Origin: Bacteroidales bacterium KHT7
Lineage (GTDB): Bacteria; Bacteroidota; Bacteroidia; Bacteroidales; Bacteroidaceae
Assembly (NCBI GenBank): GCA_900102385.1
Contig: FNBQ01000019.1
Coordinates: 1-64,000, forward strand
DNA: 64,000 nucleotides
Direction of reading: 5' to 3'
Below are positions 41,552-51,024 of the stretch, one piece after another. The notes under the pieces were generated by a model. It ran no database searches. It saw nothing but the letters and a program-made list of their open reading frames with translations, and was not told the DNA's origin. The translations under genes were made by a program, and so were the position numbers. Position 1 is the stretch's first letter. Each line of letters opens with the position of its first letter.

Positions 41552-42915
41552 AAAAAAGAAGACTGAAGAAAGGCTGCTGGTACATCATCATTCCGTTTCT
41601 GGCAATGGCAGCCATCGCCTTGTTTTACCTGTTTACATACTTGATAAACGAAGCGGGAAACGCCTGCACAAAGAGCGCGCCTGCACCACCAGCCAAAACG
41701 ATTAAGAAAACGCCCGAAGAACCTAAGCCCACGGCACAACAGATTGCCTTCGACAACAATCTGAAAGAGGAGATAAACAGTTTTCTGCACTCTCCTCTAA
41801 GGCTCGACACGGGCGAGATTGCCGTCTCGGTATTCAACCTTAGCACCAACCGCGCGGTATTTTCATATCGCGACAGCATGAGGCTTCCGCCGGCATCGTG
41901 CCTAAAGATTGCCACGGCGGTAGCAGCCCTCGAAACACTCGGCATGGACAGCCGTCTGTACTCGTCGTTGCAGATTCGCGGCGACATGAGGGGCGATACG
42001 CTCGTAGGCAATCTTCTGCTTCGCGCCGATGCCGACCCTCTGCTCGAAAGTTTCGACACGCTGACAACACAACTCCGTCAGCATGGCATCTGCCACATCC
42101 GCGGAAATATCTACCTCAATATTGCCAAAGAAGACACTCTCGTTCCGCACCCCACGTGCAAATATTGGGACATTCCATACCACAAAGTGCCAATTCTCCT
42201 GAAAGGACGAAAGCGTATAATGAAGGATTTGATTGCATCGCTCCACGCCAAGGGTATCTCGTTCGAGAGCGACGGAAAGGTTAATCCGCCAAAGCCTAAC
42301 TACAAGATTGTGGCACGCTCGTCGCACCTGCTGCGCGATGTAATCACGCCCATGATTATACACAGCAGCAACATAAAGGCCGATGCGCTGATGCATCATC
42401 TCGACTGGAAGACAGGGCGCATAACCGACGGTTGCACGCACTTCGACATTAAGCACTATACCGAGGTTTGGATGGAGAAATCTTTCGGACGAAAGAAGAT
42501 GGCTGCCATAGAGCCAGACAGCACAAGGGCATTAGATAGTTTTGTTATAAACGACGGCTCCGGACTCTCGCCCGACAACCGCTTGTCGGCATGTTTCTTG
42601 GTTGATATTCTGAAACGCGTTTACAAAAATGTGCCGATGCGCAACTATTTCATGAACGAGGCTCTCGCCTCTCCCGGCATTCCCGAACGCATGGGCTCGT
42701 TGCAGACAAGACTCGCCCAACCGCAATACCGCAACCGTCTTTTTTGCAAAACCGGAACGATGGTAACCGTAGGTACTTCGGCCCTTGCCGGATTCATTCA
42801 CGCACACAACGGTCAATGGTATGTTTTCTCGATAATAAACACCAACTCACCCGTTGCCGAATCGCGGATATTTCAAGACAAGATTTGCAAGATTATAATA
42901 GGAAATCCCCGCTGA
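41497..42915 (+). CDS. PBP4-type D-Ala-D-Ala carboxypeptidase/endopeptidase (S13)
   Basis: Up to 472 residues from the ATG at 41497. A TTG at 41548 overlapping the MutS-like stop (TTGA) is an equally good start and removes 17 residues. A basic N-terminus and one membrane helix (WYIIIPFLAMAAIALFYLF) anchor it, with the enzyme in the periplasm. Active-site motifs: SCLK (Ser-x-x-Lys), SSN (in HSSNIKAD) and KTG (FCKTGT). It trims or opens peptidoglycan cross-links, which would feed the recycling genes upstream. Last gene of the operon. Confidence 0.88.
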   Translation: MLPDEKNGNKHCKRFGKLKKRRLKKGCWYIIIPFLAMAAIALFYLFTYLINEAGNACTKSAPAPPAKTIKKTPEEPKPTAQQIAFDNNLKEEINSFLHSPLRLDTGEIAVSVFNLSTNRAVFSYRDSMRLPPASCLKIATAVAALETLGMDSRLYSSLQIRGDMRGDTLVGNLLLRADADPLLESFDTLTTQLRQHGICHIRGNIYLNIAKEDTLVPHPTCKYWDIPYHKVPILLKGRKRIMKDLIASLHAKGISFESDGKVNPPKPNYKIVARSSHLLRDVITPMIIHSSNIKADALMHHLDWKTGRITDGCTHFDIKHYTEVWMEKSFGRKKMAAIEPDSTRALDSFVINDGSGLSPDNRLSACFLVDILKRVYKNVPMRNYFMNEALASPGIPERMGSLQTRLAQPQYRNRLFCKTGTMVTVGTSALAGFIHAHNGQWYVFSIINTNSPVAESRIFQDKICKIIIGNPR

Positions 42916-42935
42916 GACTATGCCCAACGGGGATT
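42904..42935 (+). terminator. Hairpin overlapping the S13 peptidase stop
   Basis: AATCCCCG (42904-42911) pairs with CGGGGATT (42928-42935). No T-run follows, so it is a weak terminator or mRNA end-protection hairpin. Confidence 0.4.
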
Positions 42936-42971
42936 CAGTATTAATATAACATCTTACTAAAAAACTCGCAA

Positions 42972-43637
42972 TTACTTGACGAACTTCTTGCCGTTCTTAA
43001 CAACTACGCCCTTGTAGTCTGAGCCAACCTTTACACCCTGAAGGTTGTAAGTTGCGCCGTCTTCAGCAACTTCAACGACCTTAGATACACCAGTTGCAGA
43101 ATCAATAGTGATTGATGTCAAGAACACATTAGTACTAGATGACTTACGAGACAACTTGATGACCTTTGTACCAACTTCTGCATCTGGAACATCAAAAGTC
43201 TGAGTTCCCGGTTTCAAACTATTGTCAAGACCAATATTTGGGAAATCCTCAGAGTCAATCTCTGTTCCATTCTCAAATACAATAGCAGCAGATGCTGATT
43301 TCTCTTCATTCTTATTCAAGAAACCTGTAAGAGAAATTTTATCACCCTTAGCCAATGCATTATTCAAGGTGATGACAATTCGTGCACTTGTATTTTTAGA
43401 ATTGTCCACTGCTGCGTCATTTATATTTCCCACTTTTCCATTCAAACAGATAGTGTAGTAATTAACACCTGCCACCGTAACTGGGTAATTAACACGTTCA
43501 TCTGTTGCCATTTCAGTAACAGCCTTACCACCAACTTCAGTAACCACACCATCTGAACTTGAAGACCAAGAATAAGTTTGAGCAAAAGAAACTGCAGAAA
43601 CCATTGCTGCAGCAACAAGAGTAAAGATTTTCTTCAT
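42972..43637 (-). CDS. Secreted protein with Prevotella-type C-terminal tail
   Basis: 221 residues with a signal peptide (ends VSFAQ). The middle is Ser/Thr/Asp-rich beta structure without a recognised catalytic motif (SASAAIVFENGTEI, TQTFDVPDAEVGTKVIKLS). The end, ATYNLQGVKVG then KGVVVKNGKKFVK, resembles the short C-terminal tails of many secreted Prevotella proteins, distantly like type IX secretion sorting domains. Function unknown. It has a good minus-strand promoter and an 85-base leader. Confidence 0.7.
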   Translation of the reverse strand: MKKIFTLVAAAMVSAVSFAQTYSWSSSSDGVVTEVGGKAVTEMATDERVNYPVTVAGVNYYTICLNGKVGNINDAAVDNSKNTSARIVITLNNALAKGDKISLTGFLNKNEEKSASAAIVFENGTEIDSEDFPNIGLDNSLKPGTQTFDVPDAEVGTKVIKLSRKSSSTNVFLTSITIDSATGVSKVVEVAEDGATYNLQGVKVGSDYKGVVVKNGKKFVK

Positions 43638-43728
43638 AGGTAAAAAATTAAAAAGAGTTTTACATTAAATTAGTTAGTAATCACATTTGGTATTACTCAA
43701 ACATTTTATGTCTTAGAAATACCGATTG

Positions 43729-43761
43729 CAAACATAATAAATAAATTTAAAAACACACAAA
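43729..43761 (-). promoter_or_regulatory. Promoter of the secreted-protein gene
   Basis: On the minus strand TTTG (43758-43761), 21 bases, TATGTTTG (43729-43736). The rest of 43762-44128 is AT-rich with no supported gene. Confidence 0.55.
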
Positions 43762-44128
43762 AAAATGTTATTATTTTTCGCATTCCGCTAAACATTTTTT
43801 ATTTCCGTGTACGAAAACACCACATTTTGTGTTCGCCAACATATATTTTCTGTTTCTAAACAGCATTATTTCATTTTTTCTATAAAAACATACAATAATG
43901 TTTAACGGATTTTTTACAATTTCCATCCATAATCATCTTACTATTTTTCTTTATCCGAAAAAATCCAACTAAAATGAAAAGAAAGTTTTTTTGTTTTTCA
44001 CATCAAAATAATTCTTAACCAAAGGCATTACCTGTTCGGATAAAAGTGCCACAATGAGCAGGAAAATGTTCTAAATGAGCAAAAAAGCAAGTCCTAACGG
44101 CTGATTAGTCCGAAAATGCTACTATATT

Positions 44129-44159
44129 TTTGTCAAGTCGTTAAAAAGCACTATCTTTG
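44129..44159 (+). promoter_or_regulatory. Promoter of prfA-pyrF
   Basis: TTTG at 44129-44132, 19 bases, TATCTTTG at 44152-44159, 18 bases before the prfA ATG. Confidence 0.65.
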
Positions 44160-44177
44160 CACAAATATCAACACTTT

Positions 44178-45287
44178 ATGGCAGAAAACAACATTTTAGA
44201 CAAGCTTGACGGACTGGTGAGCAGATTCGAGGAGGTCTCGACCCTGATTACCGACCCTAACGTTATTGGCGATCAGAAACGCTACGTAAAGCTGACTAAA
44301 GAATACAAGGATCTTGAAGATATTCTCAAGGCTCGAAAGGCTTATATTCAGGCACTTGAGAACCAAAAGGAAGCAAAGAACATATTAACAAACGAGCAGG
44401 ATGCCGACCTGAAGGAAATGGCACGCGAGATGCTCAACGAGGCTGAAACAAAAATTCCGGCCTTGGAAGAGGAAATTAAACTTCTGCTTGTGCCTGCCGA
44501 CCCTGAAGACGACAAAAACGTGATGATGGAAATCCGTGGCGGAACGGGCGGCGACGAGGCTGCACTCTTTGCTGGAGATCTCTTCCGCATGTACAGCAAA
44601 TATTGCGAGACAAAAGGCTGGAAGGTTGCCGTATCAAGTTTCAGCGAAGGTGCTGCCGGCGGTTTCAAGGAAATAATCTTCAGCGTGTCGGGCGAGAAGG
44701 TTTACGGCACTCTGAAATACGAATCGGGCGTGCATCGCGTTCAGCGCGTTCCGGCAACCGAGACTCAGGGACGCGTACACACATCGGCTGCAACCGTTGC
44801 CGTGCTTCCAGAGGCCCAGCCATTCGATGTTGAAATTAACGAGGGCGAAATAAAGTGGGATACATTCCGTTCGAGTGGTGCAGGCGGCCAGAATGTAAAC
44901 AAGGTAGAATCGGGCGTTCGTCTGCGCTACATGTGGAAGAACCCTAACACCGGCGAGGTTGATGAAATCCTCATCGAGTGTACCGAGACGCGCGACCAGC
45001 CTAAGAACAAGGAGCGAGCACTTGCCCGACTCCGCACATTCATCTACGACAAGGAGCACCAGAAATATATCGACGATATTGCAAGCCGTCGAAAGACTCT
45101 CGTGTCAACAGGCGACCGTTCTGCAAAAATCCGCACATACAACTATCCGCAGGGACGAATTACCGACCACCGCATAGGATACACCATATACAACCTCAAC
45201 GCATTTATGGACGGCGACATTCAGGACTGCATAGACCACCTGATTGTGGCAGAGAATGCCGAGAGACTGAAGGAAAGCGAACTATAA
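44178..45287 (+). CDS. prfA: Peptide chain release factor 1
   Basis: 369 residues from the ATG at 44178; an in-frame TTG at 44157 overlaps the promoter. RF1 reads UAA/UAG and releases the peptide. The catalytic GGQ is in [14 protein letters not shown]; the RF1-specific PxT anticodon-like motif is PAT in [15 protein letters not shown]. Full length with all domains. Operon with pyrF (16 bases later). Confidence 0.96.
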   Translation: MAENNILDKLDGLVSRFEEVSTLITDPNVIGDQKRYVKLTKEYKDLEDILKARKAYIQALENQKEAKNILTNEQDADLKEMAREMLNEAETKIPALEEEIKLLLVPADPEDDKNVMMEIRGGTGGDEAALFAGDLFRMYSKYCETKGWKVAVSSFSEGAAGGFKEIIFSVSGEKVYGTLKYESGVHRVQRVPATETQGRVHTSAATVAVLPEAQPFDVEINEGEIKWDTFRSSGAGGQNVNKVESGVRLRYMWKNPNTGEVDEILIECTETRDQPKNKERALARLRTFIYDKEHQKYIDDIASRRKTLVSTGDRSAKIRTYNYPQGRITDHRIGYTIYNLNAFMDGDIQDCIDHLIVAENAERLKESEL

Positions 45288-45303
45288 CATAATCACACAT
45301 ACA

Positions 45304-46131
45304 ATGGACAAGAAACAACTATTCGAGAACATCAAGGCAAAGAAATCGTTCCTTTGCGTTGGTCTTGATACAGATATCAAGAAGATACCGCAGCATCTTC
45401 TAAAGGAAGAAGATCCGATCTTCTCATTCAACAAGGCAATCATAGATGCAACCGCACCTTATTGTATAGCATACAAGCCAAACCTCGCCTTCTACGAGAG
45501 CATGGGCGTAAAGGGCTGGATTTCGTTCGAGAAGACAATAAAGTATCTCAACGAGAACTATCCAAACCACTTCATAATTGCCGACGCAAAGCGCGGCGAC
45601 ATTGGCAACACATCGGCTATGTATGCCCGCACCTTCTTCGAAGAGATGAACATCGACTCGGTTACAGTTGCACCATACATGGGCGAAGACAGCGTGAGCC
45701 CGTTCCTTACATATCCTAACAAGTGGGTTATCCTGCTTGCGCTTACAAGCAACAAGGGTTCGCACGACTTTCAGCTTACAGCCGACAGCAACGGCGAGCG
45801 TCTGTTCGAGAAAGTTCTCCGCCAGTCACAGAACTGGGGCAACGACGAGAACATGATGTACGTTGTTGGCGCAACACAGGGCAAGATGTTCGAGGACATC
45901 CGCAAGGTTGCTCCAAACCACTTCCTGCTCGTTCCGGGCATCGGCGCACAGGGCGGCAGCCTCGAAGAAGTGTGCAAGTACGGAATGAACAGCACCTGCG
46001 GACTGATTGTAAACTCGAGCCGAGCAATAATCTATGCCGACAGCACCGAGAACTTCGCAAAGGTGGCTGCCGAGAAGGCAAAGGAGGTTCAGCAGCAGAT
46101 GGAGGCAGAACTTGCCAAAGCAGGTCTGTAA
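45304..46131 (+). CDS. pyrF: Orotidine 5'-phosphate decarboxylase (type 2)
   Basis: 275 residues. Last step of UMP synthesis. The catalytic Asp/Lys/Asp motif is [11 protein letters not shown], and LCVGLDTD and VPGIGAQGG are typical of the longer type 2 enzymes. It follows prfA closely. Confidence 0.95.
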   Translation: MDKKQLFENIKAKKSFLCVGLDTDIKKIPQHLLKEEDPIFSFNKAIIDATAPYCIAYKPNLAFYESMGVKGWISFEKTIKYLNENYPNHFIIADAKRGDIGNTSAMYARTFFEEMNIDSVTVAPYMGEDSVSPFLTYPNKWVILLALTSNKGSHDFQLTADSNGERLFEKVLRQSQNWGNDENMMYVVGATQGKMFEDIRKVAPNHFLLVPGIGAQGGSLEEVCKYGMNSTCGLIVNSSRAIIYADSTENFAKVAAEKAKEVQQQMEAELAKAGL

Positions 46132-46134
46132 CAG

Positions 46135-46163
46135 AAAACTCGAACAAATAATTTGAGTTTTTG
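46135..46163 (+). terminator. Weak terminator after pyrF
   Basis: AAAACTC (46135-46141) pairs with GAGTTTT (46155-46161), followed by TGT and AT-rich DNA. Confidence 0.45.
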
Positions 46164-46225
46164 TCGGTTTATTAATTTTTTTTTACGTTATTTGCATATC
46201 AATGTGAAATAGCATTAGTTACAAT

Positions 46226-47269
46226 ATGGATTTTTCAGCTAAACAGATAGCCGAGTTCGTTCAGGGCACCGTGGTTGGTGATGAGAACGCAACAGTAAAT
46301 ACATTCGCTAAAATAGAGGAGGGAAAGCCCGGCGCTATCTCATTCCTCTCGAACGAGAAATATACTCATTACATATATGATACCGAATCGTCAATCGTTC
46401 TTATAAACAAGAGCGTAACACTCGACAAGCCGGTAAAAGCAACCCTTATAAAAGTAGACAACGCGTATGAATGCGTAGCAAAACTTCTTGCTCTCTACGA
46501 AATGAGCAAGCCAAGGAAGAAAGGCATTCACCCAACAGCCGTAATTTCAGAAAGTGCTAAGGTGGGCGAAGACTGCTACATAGGCGCATACGCTGTTATT
46601 GGCGACAACTCGGTTGTGGGCGACGGATGCCAGATTTATCCTCACGCTGTAATCGGCGACAAGGTTACGGTTGGCGACGGATGCACGCTCTACCCTAACA
46701 CAACCGTATATCATGGCTGCAAACTCGGCAACAGAGTGGTTTTACACTCTGGCTGCGTAATCGGTGCCGACGGATTTGGATTCGCTCCTACTCCAGAGGG
46801 CTACGAGAAGATTCCGCAGATTGGTATCGTAACCATCGAGGACGATGTTGAGATTGGTGCAAACGCATGTGTAGACCGTTCAACAATGGGTTCGACATAC
46901 GTTCGCCACGGCGTTAAACTCGACAACATGGTGCAGATTGCCCACAACGTTGAGGTTGGAGCAAACACCGTGATGAGCGCACAGGTAGGCATCGCCGGCT
47001 CGACAAAGGTTGGCGAATGGTGTATGTTTGGCGGTCAGGTTGGAATTGCAGGTCACGCACATATTGCCGACCATACCAACATAGGCGCACAGAGCGGCAT
47101 TCCAAGCGACGTGAAGAAACCGGGACAGAACCTTATGGGCTATCCTGCAACCGACTTCAGAAGTTTTGCACGCCAGAGCGCAGCAATAAAGAATCTTCCC
47201 GACATGGTTAGAGAATTCAACCAGTTGAAAAGGGAACTTGCACAGTTAAAAGAACAAATAACAAAATAG
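46226..47269 (+). CDS. lpxD: UDP-3-O-acylglucosamine N-acyltransferase LpxD
   Basis: 347 residues. Third step of lipid A synthesis. The N-terminal uridine-binding domain ([16 protein letters not shown]) precedes a left-handed parallel beta-helix of hexapeptide repeats from ~100 to 310. GADGFGFAP, then the catalytic His in [11 protein letters not shown]. Four bases before lpxC-fabZ; start of a lipid A gene set. Confidence 0.95.
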   Translation: MDFSAKQIAEFVQGTVVGDENATVNTFAKIEEGKPGAISFLSNEKYTHYIYDTESSIVLINKSVTLDKPVKATLIKVDNAYECVAKLLALYEMSKPRKKGIHPTAVISESAKVGEDCYIGAYAVIGDNSVVGDGCQIYPHAVIGDKVTVGDGCTLYPNTTVYHGCKLGNRVVLHSGCVIGADGFGFAPTPEGYEKIPQIGIVTIEDDVEIGANACVDRSTMGSTYVRHGVKLDNMVQIAHNVEVGANTVMSAQVGIAGSTKVGEWCMFGGQVGIAGHAHIADHTNIGAQSGIPSDVKKPGQNLMGYPATDFRSFARQSAAIKNLPDMVREFNQLKRELAQLKEQITK

Positions 47270-47273
47270 TATA

Positions 47274-48659
47274 ATGTTAAAGCAGAATACACTTAAAGGC
47301 AGCTTTTCACTCTACGGAAAAGGTCTGCACACAGGCTTGAGCCTTACAGTCACATTCAATCCTGCACCAGAGAATACTGGCTACAAGATTCAGCGAATTG
47401 ACCTTGAAGGACAGCCTATTATCGATGCAATAGCAGAAAATGTTGTAGACACACAGCGCGGAACAGTTCTTGCCAAGGGCGAGGCTCGCGTAAGCACCGT
47501 TGAGCACGCAATGGCTGCACTTTATATAAAAGGTATAGACAACTGTCTTATTCAGGTTAACGGACCAGAGTTCCCGATTCTGGATGGTAGTGCAGAGCAG
47601 TATATCGAAGCTATCAACCGCATCGGTATTCAGGAGCAGACAGCCGTTAAGGACGTTTACTATATCCGCAAGAAAGTTGAGTTCAAGGACGAGGAGACAG
47701 GTGCTTGCATCACCCTTCTGCCTGACGAGAACTTCAGCATAACAACAATGATTTCCTACGATTCGCAGGTGCTTGCATCACAGTTTGCAACACTCGACGA
47801 CCCTAAGAATTTCGACAAGGAGATTGCCGCGGCCCGCACTTTCGTCTTCGTTCGCGAGATTGAGCCTCTATTGGCAGCCGGACTGATTAAGGGCGGCGAC
47901 CTCGACAACGCTATCGTTATCTACGAGAGAGAAGTATCTCAGGATACACTCGACAAACTTGCCGACATGATTGGCACAGAGCATTGCGACGCAAAGAAAC
48001 TTGGCTATCTTAACAGAAAGCCTCTTGTTTGGGAGAATGAGCCTGCACGCCACAAGTTGCTCGACATCATCGGCGACATGGCACTTATCGGCAAGCCTAT
48101 CTGCGGTAGAATCATCGCCACACGTCCGGGACACACAATCAACAACAAGTTTGCACGCCAGATGCGTCGCGAAATCAGAAAGCACGACATTCAGGCACCG
48201 GCATACGATGTTAATCAGCCACCAATCATGGATGTAAACCGCATCCGCGAATGCCTTCCACACCGCTATCCATTCCAGTTGGTAGACAAGGTAATCGAGG
48301 TTGGCTCAAACTATATCGTTGCAGTAAAGAACGTTACAAGTAACGAACCATTCTTCCAAGGCCATTTCCCTCAGGAGCCTGTAATGCCTGGCGTTCTTCA
48401 GATTGAGGCAATGGCACAGGCTGGCGGTATGCTCGTTCTGAGCACCGTTGAAGAGCCAGAGCGCTGGAGCACATACTTCATGAAGATTGATGAGGTTAAG
48501 TTCCGCCAGAAAGTTGTTCCGGGCGATACTCTCGTATTCAGAGTAGCACTTCTTGCACCGCTGCGCCACGGCATCTCTTCGATGAAGGGATACGCATTCG
48601 TAGGCGAAAATGTTGTGTGCGAGGCAACATTCACCGCACAGATTATAAAGAATAAATAA
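47274..48659 (+). CDS. Bifunctional LpxC deacetylase / FabZ dehydratase
   Basis: 461 residues. Residues 1-~305 are UDP-3-O-acyl-GlcNAc deacetylase (zinc ligand His in STVEHAMAAL; His and Asp in ARHKLLDIIGDMAL). Residues ~315-461 are 3-hydroxyacyl-ACP dehydratase (catalytic His in LPHRYPFQLVDKV; Glu in MPGVLQIEAMAQAGG). The fusion is known in Bacteroidetes; it joins the committed step of lipid A synthesis with a fatty-acid enzyme competing for the same hydroxyacyl-ACP. Confidence 0.96.
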   Translation: MLKQNTLKGSFSLYGKGLHTGLSLTVTFNPAPENTGYKIQRIDLEGQPIIDAIAENVVDTQRGTVLAKGEARVSTVEHAMAALYIKGIDNCLIQVNGPEFPILDGSAEQYIEAINRIGIQEQTAVKDVYYIRKKVEFKDEETGACITLLPDENFSITTMISYDSQVLASQFATLDDPKNFDKEIAAARTFVFVREIEPLLAAGLIKGGDLDNAIVIYEREVSQDTLDKLADMIGTEHCDAKKLGYLNRKPLVWENEPARHKLLDIIGDMALIGKPICGRIIATRPGHTINNKFARQMRREIRKHDIQAPAYDVNQPPIMDVNRIRECLPHRYPFQLVDKVIEVGSNYIVAVKNVTSNEPFFQGHFPQEPVMPGVLQIEAMAQAGGMLVLSTVEEPERWSTYFMKIDEVKFRQKVVPGDTLVFRVALLAPLRHGISSMKGYAFVGENVVCEATFTAQIIKNK

Positions 48660-48665
48660 TAGATA

Positions 48666-49439
48666 ATGAGCAAAATAAGTCCACTGGCATACATTGATCC
48701 TGAAGCAAAGATTGGTGAAAACTGCGAAATCGGTCCTTTCTGCTTCATTGACAAGAATGTTGTTATAGGCGACAACAACGTAATTATGAATAATGTGAGC
48801 ATTCTTTACGGTGCTCGCATAGGAAATGGCAACACCTTCTTTCCCGGTGCCGTGATAAGCGCGGTTCCTCAGGACCTCAAGTTCAAGGGAGAGGAGACAA
48901 CCACTCAGATTGGCGACAACAACAAGATTCGCGAGAATGTAACAATTCACCGCGGAACGGCATCAAAGGGCACGACAATTGTCGGAAGCAACAACCTTTT
49001 GATGGAGACCGTACACGTTGCGCACGACTGCGTTATCGGTAGCAACTGCATCGTTGGTAACTCAACAAAGTTTGCCGGCGAGGTTGTGGTTGACGATTGC
49101 GCCGTTATCAGCGCAGCCGTTCTTGTTCACCAGTTCTGCCACATCGGCAGTTATGTAATGGTTCAGGGCGGCTCTCGTTCAAGCAAGGACATTCCTCCTT
49201 TCATCACAGCAGCACGAGAGCCTATCAGTTATACCGGACTTAACCTTGTGGGGCTGCGCCGCCGCGGGTTCAGCAATGAGCGCATAGAGAATATCCACAA
49301 CGCTTATCGACTGATTTACACAAGCAACCTTAACGTGTCGGACGCACTTGAGAGAATAAAGGCAGATTTAGAGATGAACGACGACATCAAGTATATCGTC
49401 AACTTCATCGAAAGTTCGGCCAGAGGTATTATTAGATAA
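48666..49439 (+). CDS. lpxA: UDP-N-acetylglucosamine acyltransferase LpxA
   Basis: 257 residues. First step of lipid A synthesis. Hexapeptide-repeat beta-helix (IGENCEIGPFCFID, VVIGDNNVIMNN) with the catalytic His in ETVHVAHDCVIG, and a helical C-terminus. Six bases after lpxC-fabZ, so the three enzymes are made together. Confidence 0.95.
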   Translation: MSKISPLAYIDPEAKIGENCEIGPFCFIDKNVVIGDNNVIMNNVSILYGARIGNGNTFFPGAVISAVPQDLKFKGEETTTQIGDNNKIRENVTIHRGTASKGTTIVGSNNLLMETVHVAHDCVIGSNCIVGNSTKFAGEVVVDDCAVISAAVLVHQFCHIGSYVMVQGGSRSSKDIPPFITAAREPISYTGLNLVGLRRRGFSNERIENIHNAYRLIYTSNLNVSDALERIKADLEMNDDIKYIVNFIESSARGIIR

Positions 49440-49451
49440 AATAATAGCGAT

Positions 49452-50009
49452 ATGGTTTACACATTCACCGTCTTCTCTGAAGAGGTTGAGGATTTCGGCG
49501 CAATCATCAAGATTGACTCAGAAGCAACGTTCCTCGACCTGCACAAGACTATCTTGAAGGCATGCAAGTATTCCGACGACCAGATGACAAGTTTCTACAC
49601 TTGCTCGGACAACTGGGAGAAGGAGCACGAAGTAACCCTTGAGGACATGGGCGACGACGGCTATGACGAAAAGTACGTCATGGCAGAGACTCATCTCGAC
49701 GAACTTCTCGAAGAAGAGAATCAGAAGGTTGCCTACATCTTCGACCCGATGGCAGAGCGAATGCTCTTCCTCGAACTGTCGAAGGTTGAATACAGCAAGG
49801 ACCTCGACAAGCCTGAAATAGTCAAGGTAAAGGGCAGCGCGCCTCAGCAGATGCTCGACTTTGACGACCTGATGACTAAAGCCCCAGCCATTGGCAACGC
49901 TGCCGATATGGGACTTGGCGAGGATTTCTTCGGCGACGAAGGTTTCAACGAAGATGAACTTGACCTCGAAGGCATGGAGTTCAGCGATGGAGACCCTTAT
50001 GCAAACTAA
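49452..50009 (+). CDS. Plasmid pRiA4b ORF-3-like protein
   Basis: 185 residues. The domain [19 protein letters not shown] then [24 protein letters not shown] is the pRiA4b ORF-3-like fold, whose function is unknown. The C-terminal 50 residues are very acidic and Gly/Phe-rich ([19 protein letters not shown]). It lies between lpxA and miaA and overlaps miaA slightly. No sign of mobility despite the family name. Confidence 0.8.
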   Translation: MVYTFTVFSEEVEDFGAIIKIDSEATFLDLHKTILKACKYSDDQMTSFYTCSDNWEKEHEVTLEDMGDDGYDEKYVMAETHLDELLEEENQKVAYIFDPMAERMLFLELSKVEYSKDLDKPEIVKVKGSAPQQMLDFDDLMTKAPAIGNAADMGLGEDFFGDEGFNEDELDLEGMEFSDGDPYAN

Positions 50010-50919
50010 AAAGACACTTATAGTTCTTATAGGACCAACTGGCGTGGGAAAGACTGACCTAAGTCTCTCCCTCGCCTCTTGCTTTAAATGTCCCATAATA
50101 TCGGCAGACTCGCGACAGATGTACCGCGACATTCCGATAGGAACGGCTGCACCCACTCCCGAGCAACTGAAGCAGGCAAAGCACTACTTCGTTGGAAACC
50201 TCGGACTAACCGACTATTACAGCGCGGCAAAGTACGAGGAAGACGTGATGAAACTGACAGAGCAACTCTTCAAGGAACATGACGTTCTGCTCCTTACAGG
50301 CGGCTCGATGATGTACATAGACAGCGTTTGCAAGGGCATCGACGACATTCCGACAGTTGATGAAGAAACCCGACAGATTATTCTCGAGAGATACGAATCT
50401 GAAGGATTAGAAAGACTCACCGCCGAACTGAAACTGCTCGACCCTGAGTACTATGCCGAGGTCGATCTGCACAACTACAAGCGCGTTCTTCACGCCCTCG
50501 AAATCTGCTACATGACGGGCAAGCCTTATAGCTCCTTCCGCACAAAGAAGGCAAAAGAGCGTCCGTTCCGCATCTTGAAATTCGGACTGAGGCGCGAGCG
50601 CGAAGAACTTTACGAGCGCATTCATCGCCGCGTTGACATGATGATTGAGAACGGCTTGATAGAAGAAGCACGCAGAGTATATCCGCACAAGTATTACAAC
50701 TCGCTCAACACCGTGGGCTATAAGGAACTGTTCAAATACTTCGACGGCGAGTGGACTCTCGACGAGGCCATCGACAAGATTAAGCAGAACACGCGCCTCT
50801 ACTCGCGCAAGCAGACAACATGGTATCGCCGCGATGAAGAAGTGGTGTGGCTTGAACCTACCCACCAGACAATAGACGAGATGATTGAGTGTATAAACGA
50901 CAGAATAAGACAATCATAA
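49999..50919 (+). CDS. miaA: tRNA dimethylallyltransferase MiaA
   Basis: 306 residues from the ATG at 49999, which gives the usual short N-terminus before [18 protein letters not shown] (Walker A). An ATG at 49987 is also possible. [16 protein letters not shown] and [25 protein letters not shown] are family hallmarks. It adds the isopentenyl group to A37 of tRNAs that read U-initial codons. The 5' end overlaps the previous gene by 11 bases. Confidence 0.93.
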   Translation: MQTKKTLIVLIGPTGVGKTDLSLSLASCFKCPIISADSRQMYRDIPIGTAAPTPEQLKQAKHYFVGNLGLTDYYSAAKYEEDVMKLTEQLFKEHDVLLLTGGSMMYIDSVCKGIDDIPTVDEETRQIILERYESEGLERLTAELKLLDPEYYAEVDLHNYKRVLHALEICYMTGKPYSSFRTKKAKERPFRILKFGLRREREELYERIHRRVDMMIENGLIEEARRVYPHKYYNSLNTVGYKELFKYFDGEWTLDEAIDKIKQNTRLYSRKQTTWYRRDEEVVWLEPTHQTIDEMIECINDRIRQS

Positions 50920-50984
50920 CACATACGGCAGGAAAATATCTGCAAAACAAACCTGCGGTTAAGGTGATTACAAAAAATAATATT

Positions 50985-50992
50985 TAACTTTG
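50985..50992 (+). promoter_or_regulatory. -7 element of the PBP1A gene
   Basis: TAACTTTG matches TAnnTTTG, 32 bases before the ATG. No clear -33 TTTG. Confidence 0.45.
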
Positions 50993-51024
50993 CATCGAAT
51001 TTAAAATTCAGGATTGATACAATA

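Noticed and set aside
43762-44128. Possible regulatory RNA in the long gap before prfA
   Set aside because: Only AT-rich sequence with two loose copies of AATGAGCA; no stable hairpin or terminator.
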